Of a stretch of 64,000 nt of DNA, positions 27,525 through 36,942 are shown in pieces; within the stretch, counting starts at the first letter, position 1, and every line of letters starts with the position of its first letter. Location: NCBI RefSeq assembly GCF_021631985.1, contig NZ_CP070225.1:9486001-9550000 (forward strand). Reading direction: 5' to 3'. The notes under the pieces were generated by a model. It saw nothing but the letters and a program-made list of their open reading frames with translations, did not search any database and was not told where the DNA came from. A program made the position numbers and the translations under genes. The stretch is from Sandaracinus amylolyticus (GTDB taxonomy: Bacteria; Myxococcota_A; Polyangia; Polyangiales; Sandaracinaceae).

Positions 27525-29741
27525 TTGGTCCTGCGCGCCGAGATCAGACCCGAGGTGCGGCTCGCCTGGCGCGGGCCGACGATGCTCGTGACCGACGTGC
27601 GCGGGGAGCTCGGGCGTGGGGTGACCAGCACCGGGCTGTGGTTCCGCGAGACCCGCTATCTCCGCACGATGCGGCTGCTCGTGAACGGGCGCGCGCCGCA
27701 CCTCTGCGCGCTCGGGGGACAGGACGCGCGCACGCTCGATCTCGTCTACGTGCACCCCGAGCTCGAGCAGTTCGGCGGCGGCGGCTCGGGGCTCGCGCGC
27801 TCCGAGGAGTCGCTCGCGTCCGACGGACTGCCCCATCGCTCGATCGACGTGCGGGTCTCGCACGCGGTGCAGCTCGACGGGCTCGAGTCGCGCTACGTGG
27901 TCGCGAACCGATCGCGACGGGTCGCGCGCCTGGTGATCGACGTCGCGCTCGACTGCGACTGGGCCGACATCGGCGACACGATCGGCGATCGCGAGGCGCC
28001 GGTGCGCATCTGGGCGCGCGCGGTGTGCGACGGGTCGTCGCTCGAGCTCCGCTCGACGCATCCGCAGCTGCGCTACGTCACGCACGTCGAGGCACCGGGC
28101 GCGAGCGCGCACCAGAGCGGGGTGCGGTGGACGCTCGAGCTCGCGCCGCGCGACGAGGTCGTGCTCCCGCTGCGGGTGCGCGCGATCGACTTCGAGGACG
28201 CGCTCACCGGCGAGGGGATCGCGGCGCGCGAGGACGCGCTCGCGCGATGGCGCGCGTCGCACGTCGTCGTCGACACGACGGGGCACGGCGTGGAGCCGCT
28301 GGTGATCGCGGCCGCGCTCGAAGATCTCGCGTCGCTGCCGCTGCTCGAGGGGCGCCCGCGCGAGTGGCTCGCGCCGCAGGCCGGGCTGCCGATCTATCCC
28401 GCGCTCTTCGGTCGCGACGCGCTCACCACGGGATGGCAGGCGTCGTGTGTGGACGGCGGCGCGATGCTCGACGCCGCGCTCGCGCGCCTCGGACGGCTGC
28501 AGTGCACGCGCGACGATCCGCGCATCGACGCGCAGCCGGGTCGCATCCCGCAGCAGGTGCGGCGCGGTCCGCGCGCGCGCCTCGGCGACGGTGCGTTCGC
28601 GGTGAGCTACGCCGACGTCGCGAGCCCGCTCATGTACGTGATCTCGCTCGCGCAGCTCTTCGCGCTGCGCGGTGACGAGGCGCTGATCCGCCCGCACCTC
28701 GACACCGCGCGACGCATCCTCGACTGGGCGCACGAGCAGGCGCAGGGCGGCTTCCTCCACTACCACACCCGCTCGTCCGACGGGCCCGAGCACCAGGGCT
28801 GGAAGGACAGCGGCGGCGCGATGGTGCACGCCGACGGATCGTCGGCGCGCTCGCCGATCGCGGCGTGCGAGATCCAGGGCTACTGGTTCGCGGCGCAGGA
28901 GCTCCTCGCGCTCGTGCTGTGGATGCTCGGACGTCGCGGCGACGCGCGCGCGCTCTGGGACTCGGCGCGCGATCTGAAGCGGCGCTTCCATCGCGCGTTC
29001 TGGATGGAGGACGAGAGCTTCTACGGCCTCGGGATCGATCGTGAAGGGCGCCTCCTGCGCAGCGTCACGTCGAACGTCGGGCACTGCATCGCGTCGGGCA
29101 TCGTCGCGCAGCCGGTGATCGAGCGCGTGGTCGAGCGGATGTTCGCGCCCGATCTCTGGAGCGGCTGGGGCTTCCGCACGCTCTCGTCGGCGCACCCTGC
29201 GTACGAGCCGCTCTCGTACCACTGCGGCTCGGTGTGGAGCGTGGAGAGCACGACGATCGCGCTCGGGCTTCGTCGCTTCGGGCTCGATCGGCGCGCGCTG
29301 CAGCTCGCGGACGCGACGCTCGCGCTCGCGTCGCTGTACCCGGGGTTCCGGGTGCCCGAGTGCGTCGGTGGCTACGCGAAGGACGAGATGCCGCACCCCG
29401 GCGCGTATCCGCGCGCCGATCTGATCCAGGCGTGGAACGTGAGCGCGATCCCCGGCTTGCTCCACGCGATGATGGGGTTCTTCAACGTCGCGCCGCTCGA
29501 TCTGCTCACGATCGATCCGATCCTGCCGACGTGCCTCGATCGCGTCCGGGTGAAGGGGCTGCGGGTGGGGCGCGGGGTGATCGATCTCGACGTGTGGCGC
29601 GATCGCGACGGGCGCTCGCACTTCGACGTGACGCGACGCGAAGGGACGCTGCACGTCGTGCGACAGCCGCCGCCCGAGTCGATCTCGGTCGGCATCGCGG
29701 GGCGGGTGCGCGCGCTGGTGGAGGGACTGCTCCCGTCGTGA
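27525..29741 (+). CDS. Glycogen-debranching-type (amylo-alpha-1,6-glucosidase) enzyme
   Basis: A 738-residue protein. The N-terminal domain (TMLVTDVRGEL, then GLWFRETRYL and LVNGRAPHL) matches the GDE N-terminal domain, and the C-terminal (alpha/alpha)6 barrel shows LPIYPALFGRDALTTGWQ, WKDSGGAMVHADG, CEIQGYW and WSGWGFRTLS, as in the GH63/amylo-alpha-1,6-glucosidase group. Such proteins hydrolyse alpha-glucosidic links in glycogen or related glucans. TTG 27525 is chosen because GGAGGG stands seven bases upstream and the next in-frame starts cut into the domain. No signal peptide. The gene downstream starts 16 nt later. Confidence 0.85.
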   Translation: MVLRAEIRPEVRLAWRGPTMLVTDVRGELGRGVTSTGLWFRETRYLRTMRLLVNGRAPHLCALGGQDARTLDLVYVHPELEQFGGGGSGLARSEESLASDGLPHRSIDVRVSHAVQLDGLESRYVVANRSRRVARLVIDVALDCDWADIGDTIGDREAPVRIWARAVCDGSSLELRSTHPQLRYVTHVEAPGASAHQSGVRWTLELAPRDEVVLPLRVRAIDFEDALTGEGIAAREDALARWRASHVVVDTTGHGVEPLVIAAALEDLASLPLLEGRPREWLAPQAGLPIYPALFGRDALTTGWQASCVDGGAMLDAALARLGRLQCTRDDPRIDAQPGRIPQQVRRGPRARLGDGAFAVSYADVASPLMYVISLAQLFALRGDEALIRPHLDTARRILDWAHEQAQGGFLHYHTRSSDGPEHQGWKDSGGAMVHADGSSARSPIAACEIQGYWFAAQELLALVLWMLGRRGDARALWDSARDLKRRFHRAFWMEDESFYGLGIDREGRLLRSVTSNVGHCIASGIVAQPVIERVVERMFAPDLWSGWGFRTLSSAHPAYEPLSYHCGSVWSVESTTIALGLRRFGLDRRALQLADATLALASLYPGFRVPECVGGYAKDEMPHPGAYPRADLIQAWNVSAIPGLLHAMMGFFNVAPLDLLTIDPILPTCLDRVRVKGLRVGRGVIDLDVWRDRDGRSHFDVTRREGTLHVVRQPPPESISVGIAGRVRALVEGLLPS

Positions 29742-29757
29742 GCGAGAGGAGGAGACG

Positions 29758-29955
29758 ATGACGAGGCGATGGATGTGGCCGGTGATCGCGATCACTGGGA
29801 TCGCGGGGGCGTTGTGGCCGGTGGCGACGCGGTGGTGGGCGAGGCGACGCGAGCGGCTCGAGCTCGATCGGAGGATCGCGAACGCGCTGGGCGACGGACC
29901 GACCGAGCGCGAGGCGTTCACCGACGCGCTGAGGACGCTCGAGAGCGAGCGCTAG
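29758..29955 (+). CDS. Small membrane-anchored protein
   Basis: A 65-residue protein with one N-terminal hydrophobic helix (VIAITGIAGALWPVA) followed by an Arg-rich and helical tail ending LRTLESER. A strong AGGAGGAG ribosome site precedes ATG 29758. It follows the debranching-type enzyme by 16 nt. No family recognised; the good ribosome site and operon position are the reasons for calling it real. Confidence 0.55.
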   Translation: MTRRWMWPVIAITGIAGALWPVATRWWARRRERLELDRRIANALGDGPTEREAFTDALRTLESER

Positions 29956-29963
29956 ACGAGACG

Positions 29964-31304
29964 TCAGCCGACGAGGCCGGGGATGGGGCCGCGCGTGCCC
30001 CCGGTCGAGTCGCCGAAGTGCTCGTCGGTCTGGCCGAACGCGCGCAGGATCGACGTGAAGAGGTTCGCCTGCGTGTATTGCGAGGCGCCCCAGAGCTGCT
30101 CGGGATCCGCGTAGGTGATGCAGCGACCGAGCTGCGTCTCCGCGCCGAGCGAGCCGGCGAGGGTGAACGTCGTCGAGAGGCCGTTGTGCCCGGCGCCGTA
30201 GCCGAAGTCGCTGCTCCAGAGCACGCACGTGCTGTCGAGCAGCGTGCCGCCGTCCTCTTCGATCTCCTGCAGGCGCTGGAGGAAATACGCCATGTGCGTC
30301 GCGTAGTAGCGATAGCCGTCGTGGAGGCCGGTGATGCCGCGCCTCGACTCACCCGAGTGCACCATCTCGTGCCAGTTCGAGTAGGAGCCGATGAACGGCG
30401 CGAAGAGCGCGGGGTCGTGATCCTCGGTCCACTCGATCGTCGCGACCGGCGTCACGTCGCACGCGAACGCGAGCGCGACGACCTCGGCGACGTTGCGCGC
30501 GGTCACGTCCCAGTCGCGCGTCGGCACGTAGCCCGAGGGCTGCTCGAGCACCGGCCGCGCGCAGGTGCGCCCCGACGCGAGGCGGGTCTCGAGGTCGTCG
30601 AGGCGCGCCGCGTGGCGATCGAGGCGATCGCGATCCTCGGTGCCGAGGCCGCGCCGGAACGTCCCGAACGACTCGCGGACCGCGTCGAGCGCGCGTCGGC
30701 GACGCAGGCGCAGGCGCTCGAGCTCGGCCGACGCGCCGTCGTCGCCCGCGAAGAACGTGTCGAGCATCGCGCGGGGATCGCCGATCGAGTCGACCGGGTC
30801 TCCGGCGGCGGCGAGGAAGCGCCCGCTGCGCGCCGAGGATCCGATCGCGAGCCGCAGCGGGCCCAGCTGCCCCTCGGTGCGCAGGCGCTGGTGCACCACG
30901 GTGTCGATCGAGGGCCCGCCGGAGTTCGGCGTCGCGCACAGGATCGACCGGATCGCGGACTGGTGGCCGTCGCCCTCGGTGCGGTCCTTCGCGCGGTTGT
31001 CGATGCCGCGCATGAACACGAAGCGGTCGCGCAGATCGGCGAGCGGCTCGAGGATGCGGCCGAGGCGGAAGTCGGTCTGGCTGCTGCCGGGGATCGCCCA
31101 CTGATCCCACTGCGTGCCCTGGCCCTGGTGCCAGACCACGAAGCGTCGAGGCGTGCGCGGCGCCGCGCGCGCGCGACCGTGGATGGCCTCGAGGAAGGGC
31201 AGCGCGAGCACCACGCCGCCGGCGCCCGCGAGGAACGCGCGGCGTCCTGCGACGAACGCGCCGGTGCGATGGCGATCGGCTCGTCCGCGGAGATCGTTCG
31301 TCAT
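29964..31304 (-). CDS. DUF1552 protein with Tat signal
   Basis: A 446-residue protein of the DUF1552 family, with characteristic phrases FVVWHQGQGTQWD, FVFMRGIDNRAK, GDGHQSAIRSIL and VLWSSDFGYGAGHNGLSTTF. A twin-arginine signal (RRAFLAGAGGVVLALPFLEA) predicts folded export. It resembles alkaline-phosphatase-superfamily DUF1501-like proteins. ATG 31304 has GGAG at good spacing; GTG 31313, overlapping the upstream stop, is an alternative. DUF1552 genes are usually paired with DUF1592 genes, as here; the biochemical role is unknown. Confidence 0.9.
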   Translation of the reverse strand: MTNDLRGRADRHRTGAFVAGRRAFLAGAGGVVLALPFLEAIHGRARAAPRTPRRFVVWHQGQGTQWDQWAIPGSSQTDFRLGRILEPLADLRDRFVFMRGIDNRAKDRTEGDGHQSAIRSILCATPNSGGPSIDTVVHQRLRTEGQLGPLRLAIGSSARSGRFLAAAGDPVDSIGDPRAMLDTFFAGDDGASAELERLRLRRRRALDAVRESFGTFRRGLGTEDRDRLDRHAARLDDLETRLASGRTCARPVLEQPSGYVPTRDWDVTARNVAEVVALAFACDVTPVATIEWTEDHDPALFAPFIGSYSNWHEMVHSGESRRGITGLHDGYRYYATHMAYFLQRLQEIEEDGGTLLDSTCVLWSSDFGYGAGHNGLSTTFTLAGSLGAETQLGRCITYADPEQLWGASQYTQANLFTSILRAFGQTDEHFGDSTGGTRGPIPGLVG

Positions 31305-31309
31305 GTCGG

Positions 31310-33007
31310 TCACTCCGGAAGGGTCCGCGAGAGGAAGGGGTCGCTCGTCGCGATCGCGACGAGCAGCTCGCGCAGATCGCCGTCGCTCGCGGCGAAGCGC
31401 TCGGTGACGCGCTCGAGCACGCACTCGTCGCCGCCCGCGGCGACGCGTGCCTGTGCGTACTGGTAGACCTGACGCGCGACGCAGTCGCGCACGGCGTCGC
31501 TCTGCGAGAGACGCTCCGCGAGCTCGGCGCCGCCGACGAACGCACCGTCCGCGCCGTCGCCCGCGCCGAGCAGCACGCCGCTGGTGTCGATCGGCAGCCC
31601 GCTCGGCTCGGTGGTGCGGAAGCCGCCGATCGCGTCGAAGCCCTCGAGCCCGAACCCGATGGGATCGATGCGGTCGTGACACCCGGCGCACGCGGGATCG
31701 GCGCGGTGCTCCTCGAAGCGCTCGCGCGTGGTGCGGGTGGGATCGGGCGCCGGCGAGGTGACCATGAGGCCGGGCGGGAGCTCCATCGGCAGGCACAGCA
31801 CGTTGCGCAGGATCGTCGCGCCGCGGACCACCGGCGCGGGCTCGGTGGCGCCGGAGTGCGACGCGAGGAAGCCCGCCTGCGTGAGCACGCCGCGGCGCTC
31901 GCTGGGATCGAGCTCGAGCACGCCCCAGCCGCCGTTGGCGGGCGCGGCCACGCCGTAGAGCTTCGCGAGCCCGGCATCGCCGACCGTGAAGCTCGCGGAG
32001 AGCAGCGTCTCGAGGCGCGCGTCGCGGCGCAGCACGACCTCCTCGGTGAAGCGCGCGGCCTCGGCGGCGATCGACGCCGAGACGCTGCGCCAGTCGGGGA
32101 ACTCGTCGTCGCTCTTGGCGGCGCGCTCGAGGCGCTGCAGCTCGAGCCAGTCCTCGACGAAGCGGCCGAGCACCGACGCGACGCGCGGGTCCGCGACCAT
32201 GCGGCGCGCCTGGGCCTCGAGCGTCGCGGGCTCGTGCAGCGTGCCCTCGTCGGCGAGCCGGGTCAGCTCGGCGTCGGGCGGTGCGTCCCACAGGAAGAAC
32301 GAGAGGCGCTGCGCGATCTCGTGATCGCCGAGCGCGACGACGGTGCCCGGCGCGGTCGCGTCGCTCGCGCCGCGCTCGGAGACGTAGAGGAACGCCGGCG
32401 CCTGCAGCACGGCTTCGATCACTGCGGCGACACCCTCGCGCGGCGAGTATCCGTCCCCGCGCAGATCGCCGTAGAGCGCGAGCATCGTCGCGCGCTCGTC
32501 CGCGGTGGGCGTGCGTCGCTGCGCGCGCGTGAGGAACGACTCGACGAAGCCCGCGGCGCACGCGTCGTCGGGCGCATCACCGGGCGTGCAGCCGAGCAGC
32601 GCCGAGAGATCGGCGGTCGCGGACTCGGCGATCTCGAGCGCGAGATCCGCGACGACGGCGGCGATCTCGGGGCTCGGCGTGCCCAGCGCGCCGTAGGTGC
32701 GGTAGCCCCGCACGACGAGCGGATCGGGGTAGCCGTCGGGCACCTCGACGCGGCCGTCGAAGAGCGCGTCCACGGTCGCGCGCCACTGGGCCTCGGTGAG
32801 GCGGCGCATCGGCGCGGCGATCACCGGCGTGCGTGGGTTGCACGTCCCGGAGAGCGGCGGAGGTCCGTCCGATGGTGCGCCGCCACCGCCGCCGGATCCA
32901 TCACCGGGGCCAGCTGCCGAGCTGCCGAGCACACCGGTGCAGGCCGAGAGTCCGAGCACGGACGCGGCGACTGCCGCGACGGCTCCGAGATGCATTCGGA
33001 GTCCCAT
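31310..33007 (-). CDS. DUF1592-family lipoprotein (Planctomycete-type cytochrome C-like domains)
   Basis: A 565-residue lipoprotein (lipobox LSAC) carrying the DUF1587/1595/1592/1588/1585 series: RRLTEAQWRATVDALF, LTRAQRRTPTADE, AQRLSFFLWDAPPDAEL, and CAGCHDRIDPIGFGLEGFDA with its CxxCH motif. The end (RQVYQYAQARV, then LRELLVAIATSDPFL) fits DUF1585. CxxCH suggests haem or metal binding. The stop is 6-8 nt before the DUF1552 ATG, so the pair is co-transcribed and probably acts together in the periplasm. Confidence 0.9.
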   Translation of the reverse strand: MGLRMHLGAVAAVAASVLGLSACTGVLGSSAAGPGDGSGGGGGAPSDGPPPLSGTCNPRTPVIAAPMRRLTEAQWRATVDALFDGRVEVPDGYPDPLVVRGYRTYGALGTPSPEIAAVVADLALEIAESATADLSALLGCTPGDAPDDACAAGFVESFLTRAQRRTPTADERATMLALYGDLRGDGYSPREGVAAVIEAVLQAPAFLYVSERGASDATAPGTVVALGDHEIAQRLSFFLWDAPPDAELTRLADEGTLHEPATLEAQARRMVADPRVASVLGRFVEDWLELQRLERAAKSDDEFPDWRSVSASIAAEAARFTEEVVLRRDARLETLLSASFTVGDAGLAKLYGVAAPANGGWGVLELDPSERRGVLTQAGFLASHSGATEPAPVVRGATILRNVLCLPMELPPGLMVTSPAPDPTRTTRERFEEHRADPACAGCHDRIDPIGFGLEGFDAIGGFRTTEPSGLPIDTSGVLLGAGDGADGAFVGGAELAERLSQSDAVRDCVARQVYQYAQARVAAGGDECVLERVTERFAASDGDLRELLVAIATSDPFLSRTLPE

Positions 33008-33115
33008 GAGCGGTTGGTACCGTCAGGGGACTTAACGGCTCACGACGCGAGCAGATCGGGAGGCTCGAGTCCGACCACGTGCGAGACGAGGAGACCAGTG
33101 CTCCGATGGGCGCGA

Positions 33116-34447
33116 TCACGCGCGGATCGACTCCTCGAAGACGTCGAGCAACTGCTCGAGCTCTTCGAAGCTCACGTTCAGCGGCGGCGCGACGTACACG
33201 GTGTCACCGAGCGGGCGCAGGTACGCGCCGCGGCGCAGCGCTTCTTCGTACACGCGGTGACCCATCGCGCCGGAGTAGCCACCTTCGCCGAGATCGGCCG
33301 CGCCGATCATCCCGAGCGCGCGCACCCGACGCACGCCGGGGATCTCCGCGATGCGCGCGAAGCGTCGCTCGATGATCGCGGCGCGCGGCGCGACGCCCTC
33401 GACGATTTTTTCATCGCGATAAATGGCGAGGACCTCACGCGCGATCGCTGCGCCCAGCGGGTGCCCGCAGAACGTGTGGCCGTGCATCAGCGCGCGCGAC
33501 GGGCCGCCGCGGAATCCGTCGTACACACGATCGGTCGCCATCGTCGCGGCCATCGGGAGGATGCCCGCGGTGAAGCCCTTCGCGATGCACATCAGGTCCG
33601 GCGTGATGCCCGCGCGCTGACACGCGAACATGTGCCCGGTGCGGCCGTACCCGGTGAACACCTCGTCGGCGATCAGGAACGTGTCGATCTCGCGGGTGAT
33701 CGCGCGCAGGCGCTGCAGCACCTCGGGCGGGTGCATGCGCATGCCGGCCGCGCCCTGGATCAGCGGCTCGACCACCACGCCCGCGATCTCGTCGGGGCGC
33801 GCCCGCAGCTCGCGCTCGACGTGATCGATCACCGCGTCCCAGCCCTGATCGGGCGGCGGCGGGCGCACGATCTCGAAGAGCAGCGGGCCGAACACGCCGC
33901 TGAACTCCTCGAGCGCCGCGAGGCTCGCCGCACCGATCGTGTCGCCGTGGTACGCGCCCGCGAGCGCGACGAAACGATGGCGCTTCGCGCGGCCGTTCTG
34001 CTGCCAGTGCTGGAACGCGATCTTGATCGCGACCTCGACCGAGGTGCTGCCGTCGTCGCTGAAGTGCGTGCGCGTCAGGCCCGCGGGCGCGACCTCGGTG
34101 AGCTCCTTCGCGAGCAGCGCGATCGGCGCGTGGGTGATCCCGCCCGCCGCGACGTGGATCAGCTGCTCCGCCTGCTCGCGCAGCACGCGCCGCAGGCGCG
34201 GCGGGTCGTGGCCGAGCGTGCAGGTCCACCACGACGAGACCCCGTCGAGGTAGCGGCGCTCGTCGGCGTCGACGATCCACGCGCCCTCGCCGCGCACGAT
34301 CACGAGCGGCTCCTGCTGCTCGTGCTTCTCGCTCGACGTGTACGGGGGCCAGACGTGACGGCGCTCGAGCGCGATCACGTCCTCGCGGGACAGGCCGGAA
34401 GGGAGTCGCACGCCCGCGTCGTAGCGCGCGGATCGGGCGCCGGACAT
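33116..34447 (-). CDS. bioA: Adenosylmethionine-8-amino-7-oxononanoate aminotransferase
   Basis: A 443-residue class III aminotransferase. HVWPPYTSSEKHEQQEPLVI and LDGVSSWWTCTLGHDPPRL are typical of BioA, which makes 7,8-diaminopelargonate for biotin using S-adenosylmethionine as amino donor. The PLP lysine is in CIAKGFTAG, with LIADEVFTGYGRTG upstream and HGHTFCGHPLGAA downstream. ATG 34447 is chosen; a longer GTG start exists at 34468. No other biotin genes are in the window. It is divergent from a GST gene. Confidence 0.93.
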   Translation of the reverse strand: MSGARSARYDAGVRLPSGLSREDVIALERRHVWPPYTSSEKHEQQEPLVIVRGEGAWIVDADERRYLDGVSSWWTCTLGHDPPRLRRVLREQAEQLIHVAAGGITHAPIALLAKELTEVAPAGLTRTHFSDDGSTSVEVAIKIAFQHWQQNGRAKRHRFVALAGAYHGDTIGAASLAALEEFSGVFGPLLFEIVRPPPPDQGWDAVIDHVERELRARPDEIAGVVVEPLIQGAAGMRMHPPEVLQRLRAITREIDTFLIADEVFTGYGRTGHMFACQRAGITPDLMCIAKGFTAGILPMAATMATDRVYDGFRGGPSRALMHGHTFCGHPLGAAIAREVLAIYRDEKIVEGVAPRAAIIERRFARIAEIPGVRRVRALGMIGAADLGEGGYSGAMGHRVYEEALRRGAYLRPLGDTVYVAPPLNVSFEELEQLLDVFEESIRA

Positions 34448-34506
34448 ATCCTGACAATCACCTGACACACGTGCGCGGCATCGTCCGGGTCGAAGGAGAA
34501 CGACCC

Positions 34507-35115
34507 ATGATCAAGCTCTTCCACGCCCCCTACTCGCGCTCGTCCGCCATCGTCTGGCTCCTCGAGGAGCTCGGCGTCCCCTATCAGCTCGAGATCGTGC
34601 CCATCCGCGCCCAGGGCGGCGCGCCCGAGGGCTATCGCGAGATCCAGGCGCACAAGAAGGTGCCCGCGGTCGTGCTGAACGGCGTCACGATCACCGAGCG
34701 CGCCGCGATCGCGCTGCACCTCGCGGAGAGCTTTCCCGAGACCGGGCTCGCGCCCCGCTTCGGCGATCCGCGCCGCGCCGCGTTCCTGAGCTGGCTCGTC
34801 TACTCCGACGCGGTGCTCGACCCCGCGATCGCCGCTCGGCTCTCGGACTGGTCGTACCTGCCGCTCGGCATCTCGTTCGGCACGCTCGACGACGCGGTAC
34901 GACACCTCGATCGCGCGCTCTCCGCGTCGCCGTACCTCGTGGGCGATCGCTTCACCGCGGCCGACGTGCAGATCGGCGCGATGCTGCACTACGCGGTGAG
35001 CATCGGGGAGGCGATCACGCCGACGCCCGCGATGCGCGCGTACCTCGATCGCGTGCGCGCGCGGCCCGCGTTCCAGAAGCGCGAGGCGATCGATCGCGAG
35101 CACGCCGCGACGTGA
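34507..35115 (+). CDS. Glutathione S-transferase-like protein
   Basis: A 202-residue GST with a thioredoxin-like N-terminal domain (KLFHAPYSRSSAIVWLLEEL, then KVPAVVLNGVTITERAAI with the usual cis-Pro and Glu-Ser/Arg glutathione site) and a helical C-terminal domain. The catalytic position is Ser/Arg-rich (YSRSSA). ATG 34507 has AGGAG upstream. Divergent from bioA; the 59-bp gap holds the direct repeat CCTGACA twice, 11 bp apart (34450 and 34461). Ends next to copy 1 of the dispersed repeat. Confidence 0.88.
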   Translation: MIKLFHAPYSRSSAIVWLLEELGVPYQLEIVPIRAQGGAPEGYREIQAHKKVPAVVLNGVTITERAAIALHLAESFPETGLAPRFGDPRRAAFLSWLVYSDAVLDPAIAARLSDWSYLPLGISFGTLDDAVRHLDRALSASPYLVGDRFTAADVQIGAMLHYAVSIGEAITPTPAMRAYLDRVRARPAFQKREAIDREHAAT

Positions 35116-35127
35116 TTCGCAAGAAAC

Positions 35128-35210
35128 GAATCGGCTCGCCGCTCCGGTCCCTTCCGTCCGCGCGCGCCGCGCGCTTCCGTCCGGGCCCTCCGGGACGAGC
35201 ACTCAGGCAA
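35128..35210 (-). repeat. Dispersed inverted-repeat element, copy 1
   Basis: From ATCGGCTCGCC to GACGAGCACTC this segment matches copies at 36880, 36943, 50317 and 61092. This copy is the most diverged in its middle (CGCGCGCGCCGCGCGC region). It fills the gap between two convergent gene ends. See copy 4 for the structure. Confidence 0.8.
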
Positions 35211-35942
35211 TCAGTCGCCGAAGCGCACGACGTACGAGTACACCGCGCGGCCGCGCTGGCCGCGCACCACCATCTCGACCGCGGCGCGCTCCACGCACTG
35301 GCGCATCGCGGTGTCGAAGCCGCCCGCGCCGCCCTCGATCTGCGCGCTGCCGACGCGCCCGCCATCGCTCGCGGTGAAGGTCAGCGTGACCTCGGCGCTG
35401 CGATGCGCGGCGCGATCGAGGTACTGGTCGTAACAGACCGCGAGGCGCGATCCGATCGTGCGCATCGCCGCGCGCACGTTCTCGTCGGGCGCCTGGCCCG
35501 ATCCGTCGACGCGCTCGCCGCGCATGACGCGCACCGACGGCGCGAGCTGGGTGCCGCTCTCGATCTCGTGCACCGTGCCGCGATCGGTCGCGAGCGAGTC
35601 GTGCGCGGGGTCGGCGGTGGTCTCGGTGACGGTGCCGTCGACGTGGACCGGGATCGGATGGCGCTCGATGCAGTGCCGCACCTGCTGTGCGTGGGCCCGG
35701 ATGCGATCGACGACCGCGGTGATCGACGCGACCGCGTCGCGCCGCACGTCGTCGGCCACGCCGGGCGCGCGCGAGCGGGTCTCGGCCTGCTCGAGGAGGT
35801 GCATCAGGCGCTGCACCTGCTCGTCGTGCTCGCGCAGGCACTGCGCGACGGTGCGCGCGTTCGCCGCAGGGTCCTGCGCGTGGGCGGTGGTCGCGAGCGA
35901 CGACAACGAGAGCGCGAGACCGAGAAGGAAGGCGGTGCGCAT
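35211..35942 (-). CDS. Secreted AgmX/PglI-type C-terminal domain protein
   Basis: A 243-residue exported protein with a Sec signal peptide ending TTAHAQ. The central region is helical (HDEQVQRLMHLLEQAETRS). The last 95 residues follow the AgmX/PglI C-terminal (TonB-like) pattern: IGSRLAVCYDQYLDRAAHRS, VTLTFTASDGGRVGSAQIEG and a final MRQCVERAAVEM with the two Cys expected. In myxobacteria such domains occur in gliding and polysaccharide proteins, but the role of stand-alone ones is unknown. A paralogous architecture is divergent, 136 bp upstream. Confidence 0.8.
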   Translation of the reverse strand: MRTAFLLGLALSLSSLATTAHAQDPAANARTVAQCLREHDEQVQRLMHLLEQAETRSRAPGVADDVRRDAVASITAVVDRIRAHAQQVRHCIERHPIPVHVDGTVTETTADPAHDSLATDRGTVHEIESGTQLAPSVRVMRGERVDGSGQAPDENVRAAMRTIGSRLAVCYDQYLDRAAHRSAEVTLTFTASDGGRVGSAQIEGGAGGFDTAMRQCVERAAVEMVVRGQRGRAVYSYVVRFGD

Positions 35943-36078
35943 GAGTCCTCAGACGCCGGAGGCGTGTGCCGCCATTCAAGCATGCAGCGTCGCGGTTCGA
36001 TCCGAGGGCCCGTCGGAACGGACGGGAACACCGTGTGCGGATCGAATGAACGGACGCTCGGGGGCTACATTGGTGGTG

Positions 36079-36858
36079 ATGCAGCGACGAATCATCCCCA
36101 TCGTGGTGATCTCTCTCGCGATCTTCGCCCCCATCGGCGCGGCTCACGCCCAAGGGACCGCCGCGTCGCCCGGTCCGGCGACGGGCATCCCACGCACCGC
36201 GTCGGGCGCCGCGGTCGGGTACGAGATGAGCGGTGCATCGATCCCGCAGTCGCAGCTGGACGAGCTGCCCGATCGCGTGACCGAGGCGCTCGCGTCGTGC
36301 GCGAGCGAGGCGGCGCCGCTGATCGGACGCCCGGTGAACGCGGTGCTCACGGTGTCGCCGCCGGGACGGGTGACCGAGGTCCGCTTCGACGGCGACCCGC
36401 GTCCCGACGAGCAGAACGCACGCGCGTGCGTGCAGCGCGCGCTGAGCGGGCTGCGCTTCGCGTCGCGAGCGCGCCCCACGACGCTCACGCTCGAGCTCGC
36501 GTTCCGCGAGCAGCGCGGAGGCGGCCGGAGCGGCGGTGGCGCGGCGGCGGCCGATCCTCGCACCGCGGCCTATCGCGAGTCGGTGGTGCGCGCGATCGAG
36601 TCGCACCAGCCCGCGGTGCACGCGTGCTTCGAGCGCTCGCGTCGTGCGTTCGAGTCCCCGGAGCGACAGCTGCGCGTCGAGCTGACGATCCAGGCCGACG
36701 GACGGGTGCGCGGCGCGGTGCCGGCGGGCGATCTCTTTCCGCAGCTCACGGAGTGCCTGAACCGCGAGATCGGCCGGTGGACGGTGCCGCGCCCGCCGAC
36801 CGCGCCGTTCCCGATGGATCACCGCTTCGACGGGAACGTCGCGGCTTACGGCGAGTGA
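36079..36858 (+). CDS. Secreted protein with two AgmX/PglI-type domains
   Basis: A 259-residue exported protein with signal peptide ending IGAAHAQG. Two tandem units of about 100 residues have the AgmX/PglI pattern: VTEALASCASEAAPLIGRP then VSPPGRVTEVRFDGD, and AIESHQPAVHACFERSRRAF then LTIQADGRVRGAVP. Paired Cys in each unit fit a disulphide. It shares architecture with the divergent gene at 35942, so they may work together in the periplasm. ATG 36079 is used; no strong ribosome site is visible, and GTG 36076 is an alternative. Confidence 0.78.
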   Translation: MQRRIIPIVVISLAIFAPIGAAHAQGTAASPGPATGIPRTASGAAVGYEMSGASIPQSQLDELPDRVTEALASCASEAAPLIGRPVNAVLTVSPPGRVTEVRFDGDPRPDEQNARACVQRALSGLRFASRARPTTLTLELAFREQRGGGRSGGGAAAADPRTAAYRESVVRAIESHQPAVHACFERSRRAFESPERQLRVELTIQADGRVRGAVPAGDLFPQLTECLNREIGRWTVPRPPTAPFPMDHRFDGNVAAYGE

Positions 36859-36879
36859 CGCGCGCTCGACGACCGGCGA

Positions 36880-36940
36880 GAAATCGGCTCGCCCGCCGGT
36901 CCCGACCGTCCGGGACCGTCGGGACGAGCACTCCCGCAAG
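36880..36940 (-). repeat. Dispersed inverted-repeat element, copy 2 (internally deleted)
   Basis: Matches copy 3 at both ends but lacks 23 bp of the centre, exactly the interval between two CCGTCC repeats present in copy 3. This is what a slipped deletion between short direct repeats would leave. It lies in tandem with copy 3. Confidence 0.8.
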
Positions 36941-36942
36941 GG

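Noticed and set aside
34450-34467. CCTGACA direct repeat between bioA and GST as a BirA operator
   Set aside because: It has no resemblance to the known long BirA dyad; kept only as a note under the GST gene.
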